Source: Ascidia mentula (lineage: Eukaryota > Chordata > Ascidiacea > Phlebobranchia > Ascidiidae). Taken from it: a DNA stretch of 64,000 nucleotides. A program made the translations under genes and the position numbers. Location: the NCBI GenBank assembly GCA_947561715.1, contig OX387197.1:6321001-6385000 (forward strand), in the 5' to 3' direction. The notes beneath the pieces are model-generated. The model had not been told where the DNA came from. It saw nothing but the letters and a program-made list of their open reading frames with translations, and did not search any database. Shown piece after piece: positions 50,977 through 62,310 of this stretch (position 1 is the first letter of the stretch; each line of letters starts with the position of its first letter).

Positions 50977-52283
50977 TTATTTACGATTGAAGTAGTTGAG
51001 TTTGTGGGCAACTTCATAACCGAAATGTGACTTGGCAATTTCTGCAAGCTGAGAATCATCAGAAACCTTCAACTCTTCAACAATTTTGTCCGTGTTGGGG
51101 TCAAGGCTTTCTTTTGTAACAAGTGTGTCATCGAAAAACATGCTAGATTTTGTGGGGCCAAATAAGATCAAAGAAGCATTTTGATACAGCGCAGATTTTT
51201 CATCAGTCTGAATGAACTCCAAACATTCCTCAAAATCTTCCAGTTTGGCAGGTTTGGTGTCAAATCGCAATAGATGGACCCAATGTTCCGACTCTTCCTT
51301 CGAACATTCATCATTGCAGTAACCAGTGATACAAGTTGCAGGTCCTTGCTTGATTACATTGCCTGTGAATGTATAATATGTATGTTGAAATTATAACATG
51401 ATAAAATAGTTTTTGCAAATTTTTTGCTGACGAACACGATTTTGTAGAAGAAACACAACCTTTCACTGTAAGTGAGCAGCAGACATGGCCACTTTTTGAC
51501 ACAACATGTGTGAGCAGTACAGCTAGGTGAATGTGAAGACAGCATGCTATAACAATTTTTAACAAAAATAAAGCCAACCTCTTGAATCCAAAACAGTTTT
51601 CTTGTGTCTTTCCATATAACACCATCCCTCTCTTTCGTGCATTGGGCGGACTCTGTACATACCATGAGTTTCAGCATATGGCAACATAAGCTCTATTTTC
51701 ATAGGACCAACAGTAAACCATCCAGGATCAACCAGATACTGAGTGTCATCCAATGTTACCTGGAAAAACAAAAGACAAAACGTGGCAAGTTTTTAGAGGA
51801 CAAGAAGGAAAAAGTCTACACAACTATTGAACAAATTTTTAGTCAACGTTAGAAATAAACCATACACAAAACACCAATGCTTTGATAATTTAATGCAAGC
51901 AAGTGGCAAGTTATATAATAACAAAGTATTCCCGCACAGATATTTTTGCATACCACTGGGATCATATGGTGGTGATCAGAAGAAAATCCCTCGAAAAACT
52001 CATGGAAAAATTCAGCTGGATAAAACTGTACGCTGTACCCCAATTGTTCAAGTAACCAACAGAACAAGTAGTTGATATCGTAGCAAATGCCTCCGCCTTT
52101 TTCTTCAACAATCTTTTTGTACATTTTTTGCACATCAAGTGTTATTCTTCTACCACCATGCATTTCCAGAGATGTATATGGGACAGTCATCTTATGAGCA
52201 TAGGACAAGGCCTCCAAATTTTTTAGATTTGGCTCCAGGGTTCCATTGTAGCCGATTCTACTCAAGTAAGCTTTAACATTCAT
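50977..52283 (-). CDS. arylamine N-acetyltransferase, copy B (mosaic)
   Basis: Same enzyme family and structure as copy A. Exons: 52283-51954, 51759-51579, 51362-50977 (TAA); 298 residues, triad Cys67, His106, Asp121 intact. The protein encoded by exon 1 is identical to copy A over all 110 residues. Exon 2 encodes the same protein as copy C, and exon 3 differs from C at very few positions (for example ASLIL versus ACLIL). The 5' flank is like A and the 3' flank like C, so the gene is a chimera of its neighbours. An AATAAA overlaps the stop codon (minus strand, 50976-50981), which would give an extremely short 3' UTR if used. Confidence 0.92.
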
Positions 52284-52898
52284 CGTATTTCGACTCGGTT
52301 TGTAGATTTATAAACCAACGAGACGCTAGTCGACAAAACTTTTTTTTTCGGTCGACAAAACTTTGAACGCTCATAACTTTGCCGTTTCTTAATAGATCTC
52401 GATGATTTTTGCACAATATGCATGGAGTGGCATGTAGTTTCATGAAATATTAAAAAATTAAAAAAATTCCAACGATTTATATAACGAATATTAATGTACA
52501 TTGTCATAAATCGGTCATAACTACTTTTATCGAACCGCGGCCACGACTATTTATACACCGTTGGAATCTACATTAAAAACCCTTTCTAACCATACCAAAC
52601 TTGTCTAATTATCGCATCGGAATGTACGCCTACTGATCGACTATTATTAATAACCGTCATAAACAAATACACTTTTTCGTTGTTAAGTCTTTTCACAGGT
52701 TCGCGGCCACGACTATTCATACACCGGTGGAAACTACATCAAAAACCTTGATTTTGGGGATTTAATACTGATATGGGGCCTCAACAGAGGATTGCATAAC
52801 TATTATAACTAACAGAGGATTGCATAAGAAATAATGTTAAAAAATATGATTATGCATATGTAAATAAATCTAAGGGACTCAGAGATATTTAACAGTGT
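52284..52898 (-). promoter_or_regulatory. 5' flank of NAT copy B
   Basis: Near-identical to 48424-49029, so promoter elements are probably the same as for copy A. It contains a TTTATAAACC motif at about 52307-52316. It is continuous with the spacer at 52900 where copy A's flank is interrupted by the transposon. Confidence 0.65.
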
Positions 52899-53587
52899 CT
52901 CGATGGCCTGAGCGCGAATTGAGTCTCTTCGATTGTTAAACCTGCTTCTACCCAGTCCTATAAAGCACCAAGAACTAGGATATCTTCCCGAATAATTGTA
53001 TTCATTTCTGTTATCTGCTTCATTACGACGGTACATTATAACTTTTCAATACAACGTTGATAAAATGTCAGCGTATAGAATGGCGAAGACTGGACTGAAT
53101 TTACGGGTAAAAACTGGGCTCTTTAACGCTCTCCATTATGTCAATAATATCACGTGGCATCACCAAACGGTTGAAGTTGCAGAGAAACAAGAGCATAAAA
53201 TACAGTACACATCGAAATTTTCTGTGAGAGCGAATATACATGATTCAAGCGTACTGCGTTGGGAGTCAACTGGTTCACCGTTCTGTGGCTATCACTATCG
53301 GAAGAAGTTGTTCCTGCTTGTATTATCTGGGACGCATTGAAATGGTTAGTGTAATACAAGAGTTTGTATCTTGTGAGAACATTTTATATGGTAAACAGGA
53401 TATTGAATGACTCGCTTTACTCGAGAACATTCGATGAGTTTATCATATGGGTCGCAGTATGGGATTTTGCAAAACTTGTACATTGCTGCACACGAGATAT
53501 TACGAAATATAAACACTGATTTCTGTGACGTATGTTACACATGAAAGCAAAACATAAGTGAAATAATCTGTAAATATCCTACCCCTT
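52899..53587. repeat. duplicated spacer downstream of NAT copy C
   Basis: Partner of 50287-50976. The plus strand has an open frame 52996-53340 (114 codons, including MSAYRMAKTGLNLRVKTGLF from an internal ATG at 53066). The minus strand has frames 53359-53150 and 53036-52809. None shows a family motif, and the plus frame is broken in the other copy, so I do not call a gene. Confidence 0.55.
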
Positions 53588-54901
53588 TTATTTACGATTG
53601 AAGTAGTTGAGTTTGTGGGCAACTTCATAACCGAAATGTGACTTGGCAATTTCTGCAAGCTGAGAATCATCAGAAACCTTCAACTCTTCAACAATTTTGT
53701 CCGTGTTGGGGTCAAGGCTTTCTTTTGTAACAAGTGTGTCATCGAAAAACATGCTAGATTTTGTGGGGCCAAATAAGATCAAACAAGCATTTTGATACAG
53801 CGCAGATTTTTCATCAGTCTGAATGAACTCCAAACATTCCTCAAAATCTTCCAGTTTGGCAGGTTTGGTGTCAAATCGCAATAGATGGACCCAATGTTCC
53901 GACTCCTCCTTCGAACATTCATCATTGCAGTAACCAGTGATACAAGTTGCAGGTCCTTGCTTGATTACATTGCCTGTGAATGTATAATATGTATGTTGAA
54001 ATTATAACATGATAAAATAGTTTTTGCAAATTTTTTGCTGACGAACACGATTTTGTAGAAGAAACACAACCTTTCACTGTAAGTGAGCAGCAGACATGGC
54101 CACTTTTTGACACAACATGTGTGAGCAGTACAGCTAGGTGAATGTGAAGACAGCATGCTATAACAATTTTTAACAAAAATAAAGCCAACCTCTTGAATCC
54201 AAAACAGTTTTCTTGTGTCTTTCCATATAACACCATCCCTCTCTTTCGTGCATTGGGCGGACTCTGTACATACCATGAGTTTCAGCATATGGCAACATAA
54301 GCTCTATTTTCATAGGACCAACAGTAAACCATCCAGGATCAACCAGATACTGAGTGTCATCCAATGTTACCTGAAAAAAACTAAAGATAAAATGTTGCAA
54401 GTTTTTAGAGGACGGGAAGGTAAATTCTCTGCACAACACAAATATTGAACAAATTTTTAGTCAACGTTAGAAATAAACCATGCACAAAACACCAATGCTT
54501 TGATAATTTAATGCAAGCAAGTGGCAAGTTATATAATAACAATGTATTCCCGCACAGATATTTTTGCATACCACTGGGATCATATGGTGGTGATCAGGAG
54601 AAAATCCGCCATAAAACTCATGGAAAAATTCAGCTGGATAAAACTGTACGCTGTACCCCAATTGTTCCAGTAACCAACCAAACAAGTAGTTGATTTCGTA
54701 GCAAATGCCTCCGCCTTTCTCTTCAACAATCTTTTTGTACATTTTTTGCACATCAAGTGTTATTCTTCTACCACCATGCATTTCCAGAGATGTATATGGG
54801 ACAGACATCTTATGAGCATAGGACAATGCCTCCAAATTTTTTAGATTTGGTTCCAGGGTTCCATTGTAGCCGATTCTACTCAAGTAAGCTTTGACATTCA
54901 T
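53588..54901 (-). CDS. arylamine N-acetyltransferase, copy C
   Basis: Third copy of the array. Exons: 54901-54572, 54370-54190, 53973-53588 (TAA); 298 residues; triad Cys67, His106, Asp121 present. Exon 1 differs from A and B at several residues (KMSVPYT, CYEINYLFGWLL, EFYGGFSPD). CYE at the catalytic Cys is the commoner family form than CYD. Exons 2 and 3 are almost identical to copy B. Similarity to A and B stops about five bases upstream of the ATG, so C has a different promoter. It may be the oldest copy, whose flank was not duplicated. Confidence 0.92.
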
Positions 54902-55704
54902 CGTAATTGCTAGTTAACAAAACTTTGGGCGCGGGTAACTCAGCTATCATACGAGGTAGCGACTTTATCAACAATGTTTACTGGTCAAACACATTTCGGC
55001 TATGAAACCTTGCACAAACTTTTTCCGTTGACATCCTTTACGACAAACACTCCCTGTACATCCCTGCTGTCAGATAAAATCGAACTTTGGCTTCAAATAA
55101 AACGCCAATCTTCTTAAATTTGTTAAATATTAAACCACATACCCCCCATACGCATTTGACCGTTATTATAATCTTATTGTGGGAAAGTTTTTTTGTTTAG
55201 GCAAAGCAGAAATTGCCGAAGAATATATGTATCATGCATCAAAAACAAAACTACGTTTCGGCGAAGAAAATCTTCTTGGATGTAGGCCAATTGACGCGTC
55301 AGGCAACTGCATTGTATTAATGTGCACGTTTGCTGTCTTGTTAATTGGGAAAATCACAGCATATGAAACAAAATACTCTAATTAAAATCATAAACGTGTT
55401 CTCCTAATTCTCATGGTCACTTTAGAAAGTTCTGCAAACGATTTAAAAATTTACGAAATTTTCCTAACTTAGTTGTACGTACTAACAAAACACATAACAG
55501 ATAAGATTTAGTGTCCGTCTGCTGTCAGTTTTGACACGATGAAGACTTATTTGTCGCGGTAAAAACGCACGTAACAGCCAATTTGCTGTCAGGCGCGCAA
55601 GTTTACGTTGATTCCAAACGTTTTTCTTCGCCTAAGCTTAAATTTTCGTCTTTGGTGCATGGTAGCCTACTTATATTCTTCGACAATTTCTGCTGTGCCT
55701 TAAC
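54902..55704. other. unique 5' flank of NAT copy C
   Basis: About 800 bp with no resemblance to the A/B flank and no gene seen. It should contain the promoter of copy C. It ends at the left target duplication of the large transposon. Confidence 0.5.
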
Positions 55705-55740
55705 GCAATTTTTGAGGCGGGCTTGTAACCATTTTTATGA

Positions 55741-55965
55741 CACGTGTCACTAAGTGACATATGTCACCAAATCGAGCATGTCACTATGCATGTCACCAAA
55801 TTTCAGCATGTCACATTGCGTGTCACCGCATGTCACATTGCGTGTCACCAGTATGTCACATTGTGTGTCACCAGTATGTCACATTGCGTGTCACCAGTAT
55901 GTCACATTGTATGTCACCAGTATGTCACATTGCGTGTCACCAACATGTCACTTTGTATGTTACGG
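55741..55965 (+). repeat. left-end minisatellite of the 5.1-kb transposon
   Basis: Irregular ATGTCAC motifs change into about five tandem 23-bp units (CAGTATGTCACATTG(C/T)GTGTCAC) at about 55838-55945. The outermost part includes the palindromes GACACGTGTC and GTGACATATGTCAC. All three plus frames are open through the array because the unit lacks stops, which creates spurious coding frames. Confidence 0.9.
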
Positions 55966-56504
55966 AGAGACAACAAATTCAAAAACATTTAGTCTTGATG
56001 TAGCTATTTATTTTAAGACATATAACTTATTACTTATTGTAGCTTGATGTGTATGTAATGAAGCTCACTTTCTGATGTTTTCGTTTTTACCTTGATGGAT
56101 TAAACAAAAAACAACCATTTGGAAAAAACTTTTATTGGCAATGTTGCAATTGAAGGCAAATAAGAGCTACAGGGAAAGACAATACTGCATTCAGTTAATT
56201 GACATAACTGTGATTTGCCTTGAGTTTACCTTTAACACCCACCAAAATGCCCACCAACAAAAAATCATGAATAGTAATTCACTTTTCTGAAAATTAAATA
56301 TTGTGTGACATCTACTTACAATAAAATAGCAAAGCATTTCGTTGCAATATAGTGGACAAATACTTGCAAGTTTTGTTAATGCAGATATTACATAGGAAAA
56401 TCTAGGTTACAAAAATCACTGTAGTGTCATGATATTGCAGTACAAGCAGTAAAATAGAATGGGTTGAGTGCAAAACATGTGGAGCATATAATTGTACAGA
56501 CAAA

Positions 56505-56661
56505 CGCCAAAGCTAATAATGTGCTAGCAGACATGAGCAAATGTTTCGACCTTGCACACAACATGCCCGACAAGCTTGTTTACCCCTTTCTGGGCATAGC
56601 CATTCATTCCTTCCATGTACAATGCTTGCTCATGTCGACTAGCACATTGTTAGCTTTGGCG
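56505..56661. repeat. 36-bp inverted repeat around an 85-base loop
   Basis: Arm 56505-56540 (starting CGCCAAAGCTAATAATGTGC) is complementary to arm 56626-56661 with about four mismatches. It lies inside the 5.1-kb element and could be a nested small element or a stable RNA or DNA hairpin. Confidence 0.75.
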
Positions 56662-57100
56662 ATCTTTAAAAGAATGGGTTAAGGTTTGCAGTTTTGGTGT
56701 AAAATTTAGCACCTTTTTGGGCAACATATATTGGCAGATTTTTATAATGCTGAGGTAAACACACTTGTAGCAGGTGATAGTATTCGCTCATTTTCATCTT
56801 AGACAACATCCAGTTAATGCGCTAACAACACTTTGCAAAAGTTGGTGGATGTAAAGTGCCATATCATGCTGAAAAATTCTACATTCATATACTACTAAAA
56901 GCAATATATGGAAGAATTGTGTATACTAAACCATGTTTAAAGCAGTTTAAAGCTCAATAAATAGCATAAAAAATTAAAATTTTCATTGGTGGTAATGTCA
57001 CAGCACAGTCAAAAATATAACATACACTTTCACATTTAACAAATCACATTTAGAAACATGGAAGCATTTAAAATATCACACAATGGTAGATGTAGAAACG

Positions 57101-58522
57101 GTATATACTTTTAGTTTGGGAAACAGTAGTCTTCTTGGAATAATTTCTAACTGCTACCCCGACACCTGCATTATAAGGTTGCTTTATTACATGGGAATAT
57201 GCAGTGAATATGGGGTGCTTCTAAGAAGACATTCAGCCTAGAGGAATCATAGGCAATGGGCATAGGTGTGCCCACCATTCCTACAATGCTGAGGCTCAAT
57301 GCCTACATTAACTGGTAAATACACCCACAAATACAGATCTTAGGTGTGGTGTTTCTCAATTGAACTTTGCAACTATTATAGTTATATCCATATTCAAATT
57401 AACCATATTTTCACAACTGTGTATTTTACTTACCATGTAATTTATAAGTAAAGTGGCATATCCAACATAACACTGCAACTTGCACTTGAATACCCCAGTA
57501 CAATACACCATTGCACATGCTCTTGTCATTCTGGAAACATCACTAGAATCCGGAAGTGTGGAAAACTTTCATCCAGAATTGGTGAAAATCCAAAATATTC
57601 ACATTGTTTCCCTTTTCCAAAAAATGATTGCAATCAGCCGTGTGTCACATGCAGATTTTCAAGTTGTGGATGATCTGCTAAATCAAGAAGTTTTGAGGAA
57701 AATAACCCCCAAAGCTCCAATTTCATGTTTGTTTCATCTGCAGCAGGCAGGATTAAATACAAGCTAGTATGATGGGCACTAGCAGCATTTCACTACACAA
57801 TAACTGTTTCTAAAGGCACCTCCTGATTTACTTACAAACATTAAAAGTTATGTGTCTGTTGTAGCCTACTGTTCACATGAGAAATTGTATTCCTCGAAAT
57901 CGCCTATAACCTAAATCGTAGCATTCTAATTATCTTAATTCCACTAAATGAAATGATTTAGTTAGTAGTCGAGCCCCTTTCTTGCTTCAAAACGTAGATA
58001 TCAAAACACTGCAAGCGACAAAGTGGTAAACTACGCAAATTCAACCTGTTTAAGATAATTAAGATAATTAGAATGCTACGATTTAGGTTATAGGCGATTT
58101 CGAGGAACACATGTGCAATGCAATGGTGTATTGTACTGGGGTATTCAAGTGCAAGTTACAGTGTTATGTTGGATATGCCACTTTACTTATAAATTACATG
58201 GTAAGTAAACTACACAGTTGTGAAAATATGGTTAATTTGAATATGGATATAACTATAATAGTTGCAAAGTTCAATTGAGAAACACCACACCTAAGATCTG
58301 TATTTGTGTGTGTATTTACTGTAGGCATTGAGCCTCAGCATTGTAGGAATGGTGGGCACACCTATGCCCATTGCCTATGATTCCTCTAGGCTGAATGTCT
58401 TCTTAGAAACACCCCATATTTACTTCATATTCCCATGTAATAAAGCAACCTTATAATGCAGGTGTCGGGGTAGCAGTTAGAAATGATTCCAAGAAGACTA
58501 CTGTTTCCCAAAGGAGTATACT
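57101..58522. repeat. 1.4-kb palindrome inside the transposon
   Basis: The left arm (57101-57937) and right arm (58045-58522) are inverse complements at high identity around a loop of about 107 bases. The left arm has about 360 extra bases (57523-57890) between two CACATG motifs, missing from the right arm. The extra segment holds most of a 95-codon open frame (57480-57767) with no family match that I know. Confidence 0.85.
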
Positions 58523-60654
58523 ATGGTATGTCACTTGTAAAATATGTTAGAATGCCGTTTGTAGTGTACACATCTGTAGCTAGTTTTTCTATATAACTGG
58601 CAAAACGGAACGTTGAGTTTATTTAACCGACGTCATGTCTATCATATGGAGAAACATCGGGAGAATTGCATTATGCTTGCAGTAACAGCAGCACAAAAGT
58701 CTAATATTGGCATCTGAAGGTTAAGGAAATTTTACTTTGGACAAGTAAATTATTAAAAAGAAAATATCTATATGTGGGAGTCTAAAGTTTACCCTGTGTG
58801 ATCCAACTTCATTTTGGTGCAGGCCAGCAGCAACATCTCAAAGAGGAACATATTAATAAAACCAAAATGTTTACACACCTATAGTTTACTAATTCAGTTC
58901 AGTACAAAGCTAGCCATGAAAAATATTCTTCATTGGCAGGCTAAATAACTTGTTACAAAAGGTCAATTGAATTCATTTTATTTTCGTAAACGTCAGCAAA
59001 TAATCAGTACAACTTCTAGTATTCATTTTGAATGTAGACGTGACGAAGGACCGGTGGAACCATTCTTGGTTATAGGACCGGTCAAGGAGAATAAAGGGAT
59101 TCTTACTAGGTTTTTGTGTTATTTACTGTTAATAATAGTCATATTTAACGGACTGAAATTGACTGGGTTACAATTTCCTGGCCTGAGGCTGCAAAAATAA
59201 AAAGCAAATATATTAACATACAAAACAAATTTGGATAATCCGTATTGTTCACCAAAAAACATCAAAATCTGCTCTAATTCCCTTTTATGTAATGTGTTTC
59301 AGTGTCACCATCACTAAGATTAGAAAAGTTTCAAGTGGAATACTGTTTCTCAACATATTTGCAGATGGTTGAGGTGGAATTATAAAACAGCCAAAACCTG
59401 GACATTACCTACTTTAATGTAGTGAATTCAAAAGGAATGATGTAATATGTTTTAATAGTTCTGCATAGATCTATCTCAAATTTAACCATATTTTTGTTTC
59501 CTTTTTACTTTCTTGTGTTTCATCACTGTGTTTCTCCGGTTCCAATTTTGATGTAAACAATTGTAGAGTTTGTTTTGTTTGCTTTCTGCATATTTGTTTA
59601 CAATGTTATAAAGTAACTATGGTATTTGTTATTGTTTTCTTTTAAATGTGTTTCCTGCTCAAAAACCTTCTTGAACAACATTTATGCCCTATCCTCACTG
59701 ACTGTATTCTCTGACTTTGGAGTAAAAACTTCTGCTGCAATAAATTTTTTCAAACAACATTTTATGCATGTTGGTTAATACTACACTTCAGGGCTTGTGG
59801 TCTCTTAACACTTTTTCTTACAAGCAGTTTTTGGTAATTATGTACAACTGGTTTTGGTAAAACTAACTTACCCACAAAACATAATTTCCAGCAACATGGC
59901 CAACCAAAAACTTACTTATAAATATGGTTTTTGAAGTTAGGCATTGTAGTTATGATTTTTGCACAATGATAGTGACCTCATTTTACTTTTTTGTCTGTGT
60001 AATCAATACACATGTTGTCATAACAAGGTATTTCTGCATAGATAAAAGTGAATGTCATAAATTGTCAATCTTCACAAAGCTTGTAGGAAATCTTTTTTGT
60101 CATCCATTTCTTTGTTGTCAGTATACTGACATATATACCTTGAGTAGTAATTTTCAATGAAAATTGACTGTATCACACAAAAAACATATGGCGGGTGTAA
60201 CAAGATTTTTCCTAACAATATTTATATAATTATGAGTCACACATAATTAAAATGAATCCTTACAACACCTTTTGCTTTTGGAATGCTAGATATCACCACA
60301 GAATACTTCATAATGCTTTGAATGACCCAACCTTTTAATAATTTTGCACCTCATTCAAACAACGGTATATAATACAACTTATCACAATGTCCAATATGTT
60401 TGATAAAAATGTATTAACTTTGTAAATATTAGGCAGAACAAAAACAATATAATAGTTAATTTGAAGTCATCGTCCTGTGATGGGTGTGATCTTATTCGGG
60501 TCTTGCAGGTAAGTATGTCCAACGTTCTTTACAACATCTCTTCCGTCACCTTTCTCTTTTGTCACAGAACTTGAAAGTTCATTTTGCTGCAATATGAGCA
60601 ATGAGTTGTATTGTTCTCATTTCCTTTAGGCTTAATTTCCACCTATTTGACATC

Positions 60655-60796
60655 ACGCAGTACCACAAACAAACAAACTGACATACAAAGTGACACGCAC
60701 CAACGGTGACATGCAAAGTGACATGCTGAAGATTTGTGACACGTGAAGTGACATGCTTGGAAAAAGTGACATATGTCACCGAGTGACATGTGTCAC
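60655..60796 (-). repeat. right-end minisatellite of the 5.1-kb transposon
   Basis: Repeated GTGACAT/GTGACAC motifs with irregular spacing, in inverse orientation to 55741-55965. It includes the palindrome GTGACATATGTCAC, which also occurs at the left end. Confidence 0.85.
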
Positions 60797-60827
60797 GAAA
60801 ACGGTTACAGCCCCTGTTGCAATTTTT

Positions 60828-62295
60828 TTCCCACAAAATAACCGCTGCGCTACACGCGTTTTAGTAAATCACTCTTATCTAAACCAATGTATTTTCAGCC
60901 AAACTTTTCCTGCAGCATTATGACGTCAGTCCTATTGTTGACGCGAAGTCTGAACCATGAATAGCCCGATTATTAATCATACAAATGATTTATTTTATAT
61001 TCATCACACAAAATATTATTATTGTAATTTGTTTTTATATACACACTGGATTCCATTAGGCGGGTGATATGTGATAAGACGGGAACCGAGTGATCGGGGT
61101 CTGCGAGTCTCAAGATCGGGCGGCTTGTGATCTTATCGTCACGAATTCGGTAATTATGGATTCCTCAATGTAAGCAAACACAGGCACTCTTTTTCCGGGT
61201 TTAGAAAACCTGTGGGTCAACAAAGCAAGAAAAGCCCCTTCAACGAAACAGTTCGCAAAAAATGTATAAAAGGTTTTGCTTGAATGCACCTAAACCTGAC
61301 ACATCAGTGGTTCCCAACCCGCTTTCCTGTGGTCGTCGAATCCGAACAATGGCCCTCGGGTTTTCAGGCAAATCCGAATATTCGTGGCGTCATTACTATG
61401 ATCATAGTATTCCAGTCGATGAATTATTTGCGACACCGCAACCCTGGCTGCGGAATAGTAAATGAAAGGATTTTGATTTTTTGCGAAATGTGTTTATCCC
61501 TTACTTATCAAGTTGGAAATAAATCTTAAAAATAAAAAATGGCCTTTGGTTTGATCTGCAATCAGGCATAAAATTCTTTTGTCATGCAATGAAGCGTGAC
61601 AGATTTTGTGTTAATCGGCATTCAACCACGGTTGAGTGGTTATATTTTTTTTCTTGCCTTTGTTGATTTACTTGTGTCGTAAATTAAATTATGTTTTCCT
61701 TTGGATTAGTATCCAATGTAGACCAAGTTTCCAATCTAAATAGCTGTACAGTTTTTACCTAGTATATCTTTTCTAATTTTGTTTTGTCGCAAATCACTCA
61801 CACAAAAATGGGGAAATAACTATGTTTTGTGTAATTGCTTAAACTGTCAATAGGCAAACCAATGTTCCCATTGTTGCACCGTCATGCATGTTGTCCATGG
61901 TTATTTGACTACATACAGATACCAGTGAGCAAAATTAATTGACAATGTGTTAATGTATGCATAGAGCATTGATAGTAGGTAGGCTACTCCAAAAAGAAAG
62001 GAAATAATAATACATTAACATATGCAAAACGTCTGCTAGTATCCGTACATTCAACGTTCACTTAAAAAAAACTTTAGAATCCGGTAGCTTTTCTAAAGGC
62101 TATAATAGGCTATATTCAATACTATTGTCTGAGGCTCTTTGGTGCTTGAGCACACATATATTTTTGGTTTACAAGACGACCAGAACATTCGTTCAGCAAA
62201 GCTGCAAACCAATACTATTATTATTTTTTATCTGAGTGGCATTTGTTTTGCCTTTAATATAATTCTATGCATTTTTGTAGGCATTGTTTGTCCAC
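60828..62295. other. intergenic or 5' region of STRIP, no gene seen
   Basis: No coding region is supported. CAGTGGTTCCCAACCC at 61304-61319 matches the usual start of hAT (Tip100/Charlie-type) inverted repeats, but no matching right end was found, so at most a truncated element lies here. A CRE octamer TGACGTCA lies at 60921-60928. The STRIP promoter should be in this interval. Confidence 0.4.
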
Positions 62296-62297
62296 AG
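62281..62297 (+). promoter_or_regulatory. splice acceptor just upstream of the STRIP start codon
   Basis: GCATTGTTTGTCCACAG ends in AG 13 bases before the ATG. It is either the 3' end of an intron in the 5' UTR or a spliced-leader acceptor. No obvious upstream exon is seen, which slightly favours trans-splicing if this is an ascidian. Confidence 0.5.
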
Positions 62298-62310
62298 TTT
62301 TACTGGTAAA

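Larger units (their letters stand above)
55705..60827. mobile_element. 5.1-kb DNA transposon with minisatellite inverted ends
   Basis: Body about 55714-60819. The left end reads GAGGCGGGCTTGTAACC. The right end, inward on the minus strand, reads CAACAGGGGCTGTAACC. Inside these, both ends continue with CGTGACAC/TATGACAC and arrays of GTGACAT/ATGTCAC in opposite orientation. The flanks share GCAATTTTT (55705-55713 and 60819-60827), a target duplication of 8 or 9 bp. An 8-bp duplication with a CAGGGG-type end suggests hAT; 9 bp would suggest MULE. The interior has no transposase I recognise; the longest frame is 95 codons (57480-57767). It also holds two internal inverted repeats, listed separately. 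Probably non-autonomous or decayed. Confidence 0.65.

Noticed and set aside
53066..53340. Gene in the NAT spacer starting MSAYRMAK
   Set aside because: The same frame is broken by a TGA and further changes in the duplicated spacer at 50456 onward, and nothing resembles a known family.
55741..55965. CRISPR-like array or repetitive protein gene
   Set aside because: The units are irregular and only about 23 bp, without unique spacers, in eukaryotic DNA. The open frames exist because the repeat unit contains no stop codon. It is a minisatellite at a transposon end.
57480..57767. Protein-coding gene of 95 codons inside the large transposon
   Set aside because: It spans the boundary between the palindrome arm and its extra segment, has no start context or splice partner that I can defend, and matches no transposase motif known to me.
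61304..61460. Complete hAT transposon starting CAGTGGTTCCCAACCC
   Set aside because: The left end is typical, but no matching right end or 8-bp duplication was found within the next few hundred bases.
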